DNA of 23,235 nucleotides from a virus: IMG/VR virus record IMGVR_UViG_3300020438_000001, positions 64,001-87,235 of that record, one strand, 5' to 3'. The position numbers and the translations under genes are program-made. This document shows positions 9,259 to 15,849 of this stretch, in pieces. The notes under the pieces were generated by a model that had not been told where the DNA came from, searched no databases, and saw only the letters and a program-made list of their open reading frames with translations. Numbering within the stretch: position 1 is the first letter of the stretch; each line of letters starts with the position of its first letter.

Positions 9259-10275
9259 TTATGTATATGTTTGATCTACATTCGTTCTTAAATTTAGTAC
9301 ATTTACTAGTGTATATTCAACTTGAAAATACATAGTGGGTTGAGTAGCAGCACCTATAACAGAAGGAGTAGCTAACAATAAAGGTTTATTTGTTACTGGA
9401 CCATAGGGTACTCCATAAGGATTATTACTTTCAGCATTTATTGTTACTTGATACCACCAAGATTGTGGATTCATAGAAATAATTACTTGTCTTGGAACTC
9501 CTCCAATAAATCTAGAAGTATTTGCTCCTGCGGTTGCTAGCCACCCAAATTCTATAGGATAGGTACCAGCATTCCATCCTGATCCGTTAGTTCCTATTTT
9601 ATTTACAAATATATTTCTAATATACATTATTTGATTTGGTCCTGGTGTAGGTGTAAGAGCTAAACCATTTGCAAACCCAGCGCCTGTAGGCCATCCACCC
9701 TGTTCTATTTTTGTTGTATAGATTCTACTTGCTTGTACAACTTTTCCGTTTTTACCAAAACCAGTTGTAGTTTTAAGTAAGTTCTCTTCAAAATCCAGTC
9801 CTAAAAAATTACTATCTTTAGTGTATGCGCCCATCTTAACATATCTAGGTCCTACACCACCATCAACAAAAAAGTTTTGTTCATTAGTTACTCCAATGTT
9901 TAATTCATTTCTTGCTCTTAATGTTCCATTTACATCCATAGCAGATCCAGGAGTTTGTGTTCTAAAACCAACATTTCTATTTACAGTATCTAAATATAAT
10001 GTTTCTTGACTTGTAGCATCAGAACCCATTTTTATAACACTTCCAGTATCTGTAATTTCAGAATCACCTAATGTTGTTGCATTTGTCCACTTAGCAACAG
10101 TATCCCCTGTTCCAGTTCCTTGTACAGTTCCAGCAGCCATAGGAGTAGTACCTAATTTACCATCAGATTCTACAACAACTACATCTGTAGAAGTAGACGT
10201 ATCTAGTTTTTTTAAATATACATACCATCTAAAAGTAGCTATCCACTCAAATAAATATTCTCCTATTCTTTTCAT
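9259..10275 (-). CDS. Tail-fibre-like / host-recognition structural protein (probable)
   Basis: The start is placed at the ATG at 10275, which overlaps the endolysin stop as ATGA; an upstream TTG in frame would add five residues. The 338-aa protein begins with a short hydrophobic/aromatic stretch (GEYLFEWIATFRWYVYL), then Gly/Thr/Ser-rich repeats (GTGTGDTVAKWTNATTLG) and the pattern LYLDTVNRNVGFRTQ...AMDVNGTLRARNELNIG, which is common in trimeric fibres and other beta-rich appendage proteins. The C-terminal approximately 170 residues form a separate Gly/Asn/Trp-rich beta domain that could bind a receptor. The N-terminal hydrophobic piece could be an attachment segment. Function is inferred from composition and context. 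Confidence 0.68.
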   Translation of the reverse strand: MKRIGEYLFEWIATFRWYVYLKKLDTSTSTDVVVVESDGKLGTTPMAAGTVQGTGTGDTVAKWTNATTLGDSEITDTGSVIKMGSDATSQETLYLDTVNRNVGFRTQTPGSAMDVNGTLRARNELNIGVTNEQNFFVDGGVGPRYVKMGAYTKDSNFLGLDFEENLLKTTTGFGKNGKVVQASRIYTTKIEQGGWPTGAGFANGLALTPTPGPNQIMYIRNIFVNKIGTNGSGWNAGTYPIEFGWLATAGANTSRFIGGVPRQVIISMNPQSWWYQVTINAESNNPYGVPYGPVTNKPLLLATPSVIGAATQPTMYFQVEYTLVNVLNLRTNVDQTYT

Positions 10276-10790
10276 AATCTTGGCCCGCAATCTGGAGATA
10301 ATCCTCCGGTTCTTGTTTCATGCTTTTCTGTATGCATATATTTAGTTTTTCCAAATTCATCTTTATATGCTACAGTTAACTTCCTTCTATTTTTTCTATG
10401 AGTTACAAAGCTAACATGAATCCAATTAGGATTATTATCATCTCCAAATTCCCATATCATTTGATCAAAAAGAAGATTATTTTTTATATAGTGATACATC
10501 TCAGCATTTGTTTTGTGCCCAAATGTATCATCAATATCCATTGCCTGACCTTTCATATGCTGTGAAGTTTTAGATCCTCCAATAGCAGTATTTAATTTTT
10601 TACCTCTAAAAAAACTATTAATTTTTATTGGTCCTCCTACCCATTCTCTTAAAGGTTCAAATACATTCTCTGCAATTTCCATCATACATTTTAACTGATC
10701 TGGCCCAGGAGTATTATCTATTCCTCTTCGCAATGCTGTTCTACTATAGATGCCTTCTTTATAACTTACATGATCACTTATTTTTGTCAT
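10272..10790 (-). CDS. Peptidase M15 endolysin (cell-wall amidopeptidase)
   Basis: The protein is taken as 172 aa from the ATG at 10790. It starts MTKISDHVSYKEG...TALRRGIDNTPGPDQ, the usual N-terminus of phage M15-type D-Ala-D-Ala or L-Ala-D-Glu peptidases. The zinc motif SQHMKGQAMDID supplies the His and Asp ligands, and WIHVSF near the C-terminal end supplies the last His. The frame stays open upstream to 10952, but those 54 extra residues are a low-complexity Lys/Leu stretch overlapping the CDGTH micro-gene and are not typical of the family. The gene follows that micro-gene after one base (TAA A ATG) and overlaps the fibre gene by 4 bases. It probably cuts peptide stems of peptidoglycan at lysis; no signal peptide is seen, so a holin would be needed. 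Confidence 0.87.
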   Translation of the reverse strand: MTKISDHVSYKEGIYSRTALRRGIDNTPGPDQLKCMMEIAENVFEPLREWVGGPIKINSFFRGKKLNTAIGGSKTSQHMKGQAMDIDDTFGHKTNAEMYHYIKNNLLFDQMIWEFGDDNNPNWIHVSFVTHRKNRRKLTVAYKDEFGKTKYMHTEKHETRTGGLSPDCGPRL

Positions 10791-10791
10791 T

Positions 10792-10962
10792 TTAGCAGCA
10801 TTTAGTTCCACACCATCCGAGTTGGATTTTATTTCCTGTAATTTTACAGACTCCTTTACAGACTGCTTCTTTAACTTTTGTAAGAGTACTTTTAATTTTT
10901 TCATGAGTGCCATCACACCATCCTTCCAAATTACTTGTTTGTCCACATTCACATTTTTTCAT
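10792..10962 (-). CDS. CDGSH-type (CDGTH) cysteine-rich micro-protein
   Basis: A 56-codon frame from the ATG at 10962 encodes a protein starting MKKCECGQTSNLEGWCDGTH. The CxC followed by CDGTH closely matches the iron-sulfur CDGSH signature C-x-C-x2-(S/T)-x3-P-x-C-D-G-(S/A/T)-H; the spacer is one residue longer and the Pro is absent. Five further Cys follow (CKGVC, WCG, KCC at the C-terminus). If the family assignment holds, three Cys and one His bind a 2Fe-2S cluster. It overlaps the end of the preceding 44-aa gene by 14 bases and stops one base before the endolysin ATG, so it is embedded in the lysis cassette. The function is unknown; the motif is seen, the cluster is inference. Confidence 0.72.
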   Translation of the reverse strand: MKKCECGQTSNLEGWCDGTHEKIKSTLTKVKEAVCKGVCKITGNKIQLGWCGTKCC

Positions 10963-11083
10963 TATTATTATTTTTTAATTTATACATTATATACCCCAAC
11001 ATAGGAGTACCCATCAATAGTGTTAATAAACTAGGATGTGGTTCCCCACATAATCCTAGTGCGTGTCTTAAAAATTCCCACAT
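10949..11083 (-). CDS. 44-aa small hydrophobic protein of the lysis region
   Basis: The ATG at 11083 opens a frame of 44 residues starting MWEFLRHALGLCGEPHPSLL. A hydrophobic stretch with Pro and Gly (LLTLLMGTPMLGYIMYKL) is followed by an Asn/Lys-rich tail. It begins two bases after the stop of the 74-aa membrane protein and overlaps the CDGTH gene by 14 bases, typical of coupled translation. It is probably membrane-associated, and its place just ahead of the endolysin makes it a candidate for the lysis accessory set. No family is recognised with certainty. Confidence 0.62.
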   Translation of the reverse strand: MWEFLRHALGLCGEPHPSLLTLLMGTPMLGYIMYKLKNNNNEKM

Positions 11084-11085
11084 AT

Positions 11086-11310
11086 TTATTTTTTTGCAAA
11101 TTTTTCTAATCCTGCAATTCCAAAACATCCTAATACGAGGACAAGGAATGAGTCATAAACAAATTCATTAATTACTAAATCTTTTCCTATCCAACCTGTA
11201 AGCAGGTCAGCCAACATGATTAAAACCATAATACAAAAAGCAATAAAACCTACTATTGTTTTTTCGTTCCAATCATTATTATTTTTAAATATTTCTATAA
11301 ATTTACTCAT
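11086..11310 (-). CDS. 74-aa membrane protein, holin candidate
   Basis: The start is set at the ATG at 11310 (MSKFIEIFKNNND); the frame is open further upstream, but that region has Cys-rich, low-quality sequence and lies in the coding space of the neighbouring micro-gene. Two hydrophobic segments are visible: roughly residues 18-36 (VGFIAFCIMVLIMLADLL) and 50-68 (VYDSFLVLVLGCFGIAGL), with a charged N-terminus and a Lys-rich end. Two helices and about 75 residues fit small phage holins, and the endolysin lies about 300 bases downstream in the same operon. The holin role is inferred; other membrane roles are possible. Confidence 0.68.
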   Translation of the reverse strand: MSKFIEIFKNNNDWNEKTIVGFIAFCIMVLIMLADLLTGWIGKDLVINEFVYDSFLVLVLGCFGIAGLEKFAKK

Positions 11311-11321
11311 TATTTTATATT

Positions 11322-11423
11322 TTATATTATTGTTCCTAACAAATACATAACAACCATAACAGCAATATATACACCTAAAATCTTCCAACCTAATACCTCT
11401 TGTTCTTTATTGTTGTGATTCAT
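11322..11423 (-). CDS. 33-aa single-helix membrane micro-protein
   Basis: A short frame from the ATG at 11423 encodes MNHNNKEQEVLGWKILGVYI and continues to LLGTII, ending in TAA. The N-terminal part is polar and the last approximately 20 residues (from GWKILGVYIAVMVVMYLLG) form one transmembrane helix. Its first 17 bases overlap the end of the preceding gene in another frame, and it lies 11 bases before the 74-aa membrane protein. Size and context resemble other small lysis or envelope-acting phage proteins, but no function can be assigned. Confidence 0.5.
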   Translation of the reverse strand: MNHNNKEQEVLGWKILGVYIAVMVVMYLLGTII

Positions 11424-11646
11424 TTTTTAACTTTGTTAATTCAGCACACTTTTCATATTCTTCTGTTTCAATAAAGTATTCAATCATTGCATCATAATCA
11501 GGTTTTTCTTTTTCAATATTAAAAGGTAAACATACTTCATCTGCAAGATCCATTAAATTTTCAAATGTAAACTTACCAGTTAATATAGCATATGCATTTC
11601 GCATAGCTTCATCTAATATTTCTGAATCATATCTCTCTTTCGGCAT
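11407..11646 (-). CDS. Hypothetical 79-aa acidic protein
   Basis: The start is placed at the ATG at 11646 (MPKERYDSEILDEAMRNAYA); an upstream GTG in frame would add seven residues deep inside the preceding gene. The protein is helical and acidic (EKEKPDYDAMIEYFIETEEYEKC) with two Cys, no membrane segment and no recognised motif. It overlaps its upstream neighbour by 20 bases and its downstream micro-gene by 17, so it belongs to the same transcript. The function is unknown. Confidence 0.65.
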   Translation of the reverse strand: MPKERYDSEILDEAMRNAYAILTGKFTFENLMDLADEVCLPFNIEKEKPDYDAMIEYFIETEEYEKCAELTKLKNESQQ

Positions 11647-11872
11647 ATTGTATTTTCTTTTTAACACTGCTTATCATTTTTTCTAGGTATCTGGAAAACA
11701 TTTCGGAAGGCATCCATTCTAATGTTAGGATCGCTTTACCGTGGTAGAACAATACATTTCCATATACATCTATTGTTTCTTCTCCTCCTACTTTTCGGGT
11801 TAATAGTTTTTTATTATCCTTAGCAGGTCTAAACCCATAGTGCTCTACTAATTGTTTTCTTGTAATTGCCAT
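11627..11872 (-). CDS. Hypothetical 81-aa protein
   Basis: The protein starts MAITRKQLVEHYGFRPAKDN, has a beta-type middle (ETIDVYGNVLFYHGKAILTL) and a basic helical C-terminus (MFSRYLEKMISSVKKKIQYA). No known motif is seen. It starts one base after the stop of the upstream holin-like gene and overlaps the next gene by 20 bases. Small proteins of this appearance are common in tail or lysis regions of Bacteroidota phages, but I cannot name a family. Confidence 0.65.
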   Translation of the reverse strand: MAITRKQLVEHYGFRPAKDNKKLLTRKVGGEETIDVYGNVLFYHGKAILTLEWMPSEMFSRYLEKMISSVKKKIQYAEREI

Positions 11873-11873
11873 A

Positions 11874-12083
11874 TCATTTTTTGTTTCTTATATATTCTAA
11901 AATTATATCTATTTTCTTTTTTATTTCTTCCATATTGTCGGCATTCTTTTCGTGATGTTTAGAGAAAGTATTTTTAACTTCTCTAATACTAAAAAAGAAA
12001 AAATTATATAAAGCATATAAAGCTCCTAGTAATAATACTAGTGGTAATCCATAACCTTCTATTAATTGTAAAATATTTTCCAT
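11874..12083 (-). CDS. 69-aa membrane-anchored coiled-coil protein, possible holin
   Basis: An N-terminal hydrophobic helix (residues about 8-33, YGLPLVLLLGALYALYNFFF) is followed by a charged, probably coiled-coil tail (KHHEKNADNMEEIKKKIDII). One membrane helix plus a cytoplasmic charged tail fits the layout of some small phage holins and haemolysin-like proteins. Two bases separate it from its upstream neighbour, which has the same architecture, so the pair may act together at the inner membrane. The holin label is a guess from topology. Confidence 0.62.
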   Translation of the reverse strand: MENILQLIEGYGLPLVLLLGALYALYNFFFFSIREVKNTFSKHHEKNADNMEEIKKKIDIILEYIRNKK

Positions 12084-12085
12084 TA

Positions 12086-12307
12086 TTAATTATTTTTACA
12101 TCCTTCAATTTTTGCTAACTCTTTTTCTAGTTCAACTATACGATCATCATTATCATTAATGATCTTAATTTTTTTTTCTAATCTTTTTTCTAACACGAGT
12201 ATATCTTCTCCAAGTTGTACAATTTGACTATATGCTATACCCATACTAAAAATAACTCCCATTATCCATATTATATTACCTATGCTTATAGTAAAATCTT
12301 TTTTCAT
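12086..12307 (-). CDS. 73-aa membrane-anchored coiled-coil protein, possible spanin-like
   Basis: Residues about 7-27 form a hydrophobic helix (SIGNIIWIMGVIFSMGIAYS), followed by a heptad-like, charged segment (VLEKRLEKKIKIINDNDDRI) that ends in a Cys near the C-terminus (KIEGCKNN). This N-in anchor with a periplasmic coiled coil resembles an inner-membrane spanin, but no matching lipoprotein partner is certain. The ATG overlaps the stop of the upstream Cys-cluster gene as TAATG, suggesting coupled translation. Confidence 0.6.
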   Translation of the reverse strand: MKKDFTISIGNIIWIMGVIFSMGIAYSQIVQLGEDILVLEKRLEKKIKIINDNDDRIVELEKELAKIEGCKNN

Positions 12308-12726
12308 TAATTAGCTATTTTTGGCCATCTATTATCAGGACAATCAGATGTTTTCCATCCTGCTTTAACTGATAATACACAACCACACTTTGTACAAGTT
12401 CCTTCAGATCTAAACGGACATCTTTCACAAATTCCTAGTCTAGCTGCCATTTGATCTTTAGTTACCTTACTCATTCCATCAGCTACGTGATTAGCTAAAG
12501 CCTCTCCTAAATTTAAAGCCTTAGTAAATAAAGAAGGTGATTTTTGCTGTTTATTTTTTTCCTTCTCGGCTTTCTCCCTTTCCTGATTTTCTTTTGTGTG
12601 TGGAAAAGGTTTGCCCGCATTTATTTGAGGAGGAACTGCTTCGTATCCTAATTTACTATTTACTAAAGACGAATAAGTTTTGTTACTCGTTGCTGGTTTT
12701 TTATTTTTATTACATCCACATCCCAT
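12307..12726 (-). CDS. Zinc-type Cys-cluster protein, 139 aa
   Basis: The N-terminus reads MGCGCNKNKK, then a Lys/Glu/Gln-rich linker, then a C-terminal Cys cluster: Cys100-x2-Cys103, Cys111-x2-Cys114-x-Cys116 and Cys129, within ICERCPFRSEG and TKCGCVLSVKAGWKTSDCPD. The spacing suggests a zinc ribbon. Proteins with this type of C-terminal cluster are frequent in phages of several groups, but their function is not known to me. Six C-terminal Cys and two at the N-terminus make it the second most Cys-rich product of the operon. It is not a classic lipoprotein because no signal helix precedes the Cys. Confidence 0.72.
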   Translation of the reverse strand: MGCGCNKNKKPATSNKTYSSLVNSKLGYEAVPPQINAGKPFPHTKENQEREKAEKEKNKQQKSPSLFTKALNLGEALANHVADGMSKVTKDQMAARLGICERCPFRSEGTCTKCGCVLSVKAGWKTSDCPDNRWPKIAN

Positions 12727-12743
12727 AATTTCTTATTTTTTAT

Positions 12744-13283
12744 TTAACGCTCAAACATTCCTATCTCACCTCCACCCCGGACACGAGAATCTGTTTTAAC
12801 TTCTTTTTTAATTCTTGTTTCTAATTTATCTAAACTATCTACAATGGTTCCTACTTTCTCTAAATTATATGCTACATCTTTAGCAGTATAAACAGGTTTA
12901 CCATTATCATCCATTCTAAGAAAATCTATATTCTCAAAATATCCAGCTAATTTATCTGATGCTCCTTTAGCTGCTCTCATGAGTCTCATTGTGTGAGTCT
13001 CTTGGAGTTCTCTATATGTCTTCATAGCTAATAAAATTTCTGGAGTTTCTTTCCATTTTTTATCACCTATAAAATCTGCTACTACTACTTCCCTTTTTTT
13101 ATTTGCAGGATACACTGCATAAGGGCTATTATAATCACACATAAAATATATGTATGATATTGCTTGTGTAGCTTTTTCTTTTCCTTTTGTCTTATCCCCT
13201 TTCCATATTTTATGAAAACATGGTAAAGCTATTGAATCCGGGTTAAGTACTATATTTCCATTTTTTAAATCAAATAATGACAT
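12744..13283 (-). CDS. Conserved-looking 179-aa phage protein, unknown function
   Basis: The protein starts MSLFDLKNGNIVLNPDSIAL and contains the patch DKTKGKEKATQAISYIYFMC followed by DYNSPYAVYPANKKR, then a long helical C-terminal half with a basic end (RVRGGGEIGMFER). No catalytic motif, signal or membrane helix is apparent. It is the first gene downstream of the large Cys-rich protein, 11 bases after it. I believe similar proteins occur in structural regions of other Bacteroidota phages, but this is memory, not checked, and I give no function. Confidence 0.7.
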   Translation of the reverse strand: MSLFDLKNGNIVLNPDSIALPCFHKIWKGDKTKGKEKATQAISYIYFMCDYNSPYAVYPANKKREVVVADFIGDKKWKETPEILLAMKTYRELQETHTMRLMRAAKGASDKLAGYFENIDFLRMDDNGKPVYTAKDVAYNLEKVGTIVDSLDKLETRIKKEVKTDSRVRGGGEIGMFER

Positions 13284-13294
13284 ATCTTTTTCTT

Positions 13295-14950
13295 TTAATA
13301 ATTTCCATTATCTCCACACTCTTCACAATTTTGCGCGCCTTCACACGGACAATCAGGATCTGGTTCAGGATCTGGGTCTGGTGGTGGCGGAGGCGGTGGT
13401 GAACAACAAGTAGCACTGTAATTTGGATCACCTGTAATACAATTAAGTGGTGGATTTCCTAGAACCTGTCCGCTAATATTCATATCTGGATAACTATTCC
13501 CTCCTCCTGAAAAATTAGTTATTTCACATGTGTAGTTACCCACAGCGTGTCCCCAAGATTCCCAACATATTAAACTAAATGAAGTAACACCAGCAGGAGG
13601 ATTACCTGTTCCGAATGTAAGAATAGATGTACCTGCTACACCATCTTTAACTCCACTAGTTACAATATTTCCACCCCCATCTTTTACAGTCCAAGTAAAT
13701 GTAGAATTATTACCACTATTACATGCGCCTATGGCTTGAATTTCCCATCCTATTTTTCCGTCTGAATTATTACCTGTACAATTTCCACTTGCATTCTGGC
13801 AATTCTGGCAGAACTGACTATTACAAGAAGACCCTTGGAAAGTACAAGAAACTCCAGCAGCCCAACCTCCACAACCATTTAGATTCATACATGAATGTGA
13901 TGTGGTACCTATGTAAGCATAATGCCCATTACTTGGATTTACGGATGGAATATTAGGATCCGCCGCTAGTGCAGCTACGAAGGAATGAATATCATCAGTA
14001 TTTGAGCCCGCATAGCCTGCAATTATCATATCATTCATAAAGTCTTGCCATATTTGCCAAGTATATCCATTAAACTGAGCATAAGGAGATGCTGCTGGTA
14101 TACCGCCTAGGCTAAATTTCCACAGAACTACCATAGAATTTCCTCCAGGAGTATTTTCACAAAAAGTAGTTTGTCCTGGTAAATTTATACACCCCATCCA
14201 TTTTATCTTGTTTACTGGGGTAGTCTGTAATCCGTTTGCCGAATCTGATATATGACATAATGCTTGAAGATGTGATGATATTCCTGGACACTCTGCAGTT
14301 CCACCACAAATACCCGGAGTAGATGGAAGACCACCTCCTGGACAGTTACCAACACTACACGCATCATCACAATGATAACATGTGTCAGAAAAATCAACTA
14401 GACCATCAGTACAAGTCCAGTCTGCAGCAGGTCCTGATCCTGGAGGCCAACTTGTTCCGAAAGGAGCATTTGGGTCAACTGGATTTTGTGCTATCCATTC
14501 ATCATATGTATATTCATTTACTTCACCTGTACCAGCTATATGCTCTCTTAATGCTATTGCTTTAGAAGCTTTTTCATTAGCTCTCCTTGTTTTTCTAGCC
14601 TCTTGAGCTTTTGTCTGATCTATACCACTTGCTGTAGTGTCTACATGATCAGGTATATGATTAGTTGGAGTATATTCACTAGTTGTACCAAATACCGCAT
14701 TCCATTCAGATGCAGTATATCCTTTTATTTTAACTGCATTTAACCCCATACCATTTAGTGCAAGATCATCAGGATTCTCTTCCCTATTAAAAGGATCTAA
14801 TATAGATCCCTGAGCTGCGCTATCTAGATTAGTATGCTTGTAAGTACCATTTAATAGAATAATATCCAAAAACGCTTGAGCTTTGGATATAGATTCTTGC
14901 GTATCCATCTCTATAGAGCCTACCCCCGGTATTTCAATTAAATTTGCCAT
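13295..14950 (-). CDS. Large cysteine-rich, proline-tailed virion protein (fibre/spike candidate)
   Basis: The 551-aa protein has three parts. Residues 1 to about 165 are soluble and helical, with a basic segment (ARKTRRANEKASKAIALREH). Residues about 170 to 500 hold more than 25 Cys, many as CxxC or CxC-like pairs, mixed with Gly, Asn, Ser and Trp in beta-type sequence. The end has a run of seven Pro, then alternating Asp/Pro, then Cys pairs (CPCEGAQNCEECGDNGNY). No signal peptide is seen, as expected for a virion protein. It probably is an exposed, cross-linked or metal-binding appendage. The ATG overlaps the stop of the upstream gene by one base. Receptor binding is only a guess. Confidence 0.72.
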   Translation of the reverse strand: MANLIEIPGVGSIEMDTQESISKAQAFLDIILLNGTYKHTNLDSAAQGSILDPFNREENPDDLALNGMGLNAVKIKGYTASEWNAVFGTTSEYTPTNHIPDHVDTTASGIDQTKAQEARKTRRANEKASKAIALREHIAGTGEVNEYTYDEWIAQNPVDPNAPFGTSWPPGSGPAADWTCTDGLVDFSDTCYHCDDACSVGNCPGGGLPSTPGICGGTAECPGISSHLQALCHISDSANGLQTTPVNKIKWMGCINLPGQTTFCENTPGGNSMVVLWKFSLGGIPAASPYAQFNGYTWQIWQDFMNDMIIAGYAGSNTDDIHSFVAALAADPNIPSVNPSNGHYAYIGTTSHSCMNLNGCGGWAAGVSCTFQGSSCNSQFCQNCQNASGNCTGNNSDGKIGWEIQAIGACNSGNNSTFTWTVKDGGGNIVTSGVKDGVAGTSILTFGTGNPPAGVTSFSLICWESWGHAVGNYTCEITNFSGGGNSYPDMNISGQVLGNPPLNCITGDPNYSATCCSPPPPPPPDPDPEPDPDCPCEGAQNCEECGDNGNY

Positions 14951-15213
14951 TAAGCGAATGCAAAGCCACTTTGTTTTATTCCATCATCTAATCCTATAAC
15001 ATTACCAAATGCAGGAACTGGGACATAAGGCCCCATAACTAAACCTACATTAATAGCTTCTATTTCTTTTTTACGAGACTCTGCTGCTGATTGATATGCT
15101 CTTGACCCTTTCTCATCTCTTGCAAGAATTGCTGCTTCTAGCTGCTGTAATAATTGGGCCTGCTCTATCTCTAACTCTGCTACTATTCCTATTGATTGTC
15201 CTGTTTGTGGCAT
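14950..15213 (-). CDS. Hypothetical 87-aa protein with coiled-coil N-terminal half
   Basis: The N-terminal half is a Glu/Gln/Leu-rich helix (VAELEIEQAQLLQQLEAAIL) ending in a charged stretch (SRKKEIEAIN); the C-terminal half is Gly/Pro/Val-rich (VMGPYVPVPAFGNVIGLDDG) and looks unstructured or beta. Both ends are coupled to neighbours by one-base TAATG overlaps. It could be a small assembly or linker protein for the Cys-rich product that follows. No family is recognised. Confidence 0.68.
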   Translation of the reverse strand: MPQTGQSIGIVAELEIEQAQLLQQLEAAILARDEKGSRAYQSAAESRKKEIEAINVGLVMGPYVPVPAFGNVIGLDDGIKQSGFAFA

Positions 15214-15419
15214 TACTCTGTATTTTTATTTATTATATATAATCTTTTAGGTTTTACCTTAAATACGCCAAAGTGATGTAATCTTACTTTAGCGCATTTA
15301 CCTTCTGCAATTTTATCTTGAACAAATTTAAATTGCGATTTAACTATACTCTCTACCACATAGGGTGGTAAATCATATTCATTTGCTAGTTGTTGAATTA
15401 AATCCTTTTCATCGTTCAT
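15213..15419 (-). CDS. HU/IHF-like DNA-binding protein
   Basis: This 68-aa protein matches the N-terminal and central parts of HU/IHF: helix 1 (KDLIQQLANEYDLPPYVVES), helix 2 (IVKSQFKFVQDKIAEGK) and then the signature VRLHHFGVFKVKPKR, corresponding to the family's L-x-G-F-G-x-F-x-V-x-x-R. It ends where the DNA-wrapping arm would begin, so the arm is short or absent compared with the 90-aa bacterial proteins. HU/IHF-like genes within the structural operon are a known trait of crAss-like phages. The product may bend or compact DNA during packaging or serve inside the virion. Its stop overlaps the next ATG by one base. Confidence 0.82.
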   Translation of the reverse strand: MNDEKDLIQQLANEYDLPPYVVESIVKSQFKFVQDKIAEGKCAKVRLHHFGVFKVKPKRLYIINKNTE

Positions 15420-15422
15420 ATC

Positions 15423-15755
15423 CTACTTACATCTTCTATAAAAAACTGCATCTCCGCCGCCTACGTCACATGATTCAATATTCATTTCAAATCTCTGCGT
15501 ATATCTCATATCAAATGCTATACTTGTAGCAGGGAGCGTACCTACAAGACCTGTATCTAACCATGGTACTCCTTTCCAAACAATACTAGTTAGCGTTATT
15601 ATTGCTGGTGTAGTAGACACCATCATAACATAATCACCAGCTGGTAAAGTGCCTCCTTTACGTACAAGCACTGCACCACACCCACAACCTGGATCTGATG
15701 AATTGGTTTGTTTATTTATTGCAGATATTAGTTTACTATTATTCGTTATTGCCAT
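15423..15755 (-). CDS. Hypothetical 110-aa beta-rich protein, probably structural
   Basis: The protein starts MAITNNSKLISAINKQTNSS and contains a DPGCGCGAVLVRKGG patch followed by beta-type sequence (YVMMVSTTPAIITLTSIVWK) and a C-terminal ESCDVGGGDAVFYRRCK. Four Cys in total could pair. No membrane helix is present. It lies between the tRNA and the HU/IHF-like gene in the late operon. A small virion or decoration protein is plausible from position; the family is unknown. Confidence 0.68.
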   Translation of the reverse strand: MAITNNSKLISAINKQTNSSDPGCGCGAVLVRKGGTLPAGDYVMMVSTTPAIITLTSIVWKGVPWLDTGLVGTLPATSIAFDMRYTQRFEMNIESCDVGGGDAVFYRRCK

Positions 15756-15777
15756 TATTCTTTCTTTATTAAATTAG

Positions 15778-15849
15778 TAGCGGGTGAAGGAATCGAACCT
15801 CCGTTTATGGCTAATGAAACCATCGAGTTTACCATTACTCTAACCCGCG
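15778..15849 (-). tRNA. tRNA with CAU anticodon (Met type, or Ile2)
   Basis: On the minus strand a complete cloverleaf can be drawn: acceptor CGCGGGT/ACCCGCT (six pairs with an unpaired C1-T72 end), D-arm GAGT-AATGGTAA-ACTC, anticodon arm ATGGT-TTCATTA-GCCAT with anticodon CAT, a four-base variable loop and T-arm GGAGG-TTCGATT-CCTTC. The discriminator is A and CCA is not encoded. The mismatch at 1-72 resembles initiators, but the anticodon stem lacks the three G-C pairs of initiators, so elongator Met or a lysidine-type Ile2 are open. Base 37 is T instead of the usual A. The 5' end overlaps the stop region of the upstream gene by 10 bases. Confidence 0.9.

Noticed and set aside
10791-10952. 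N-terminal extension of the endolysin to 226 aa
   Set aside because: The extra 54 residues lack M15 features, overlap a better CDGTH frame, and the family-typical start lies at 10790.
11311-11388. Longer start of the 74-aa membrane protein
   Set aside because: The added residues are Cys-rich shadow sequence of the 33-aa micro-gene in another frame; the ATG at 11310 gives a normal N-terminus.
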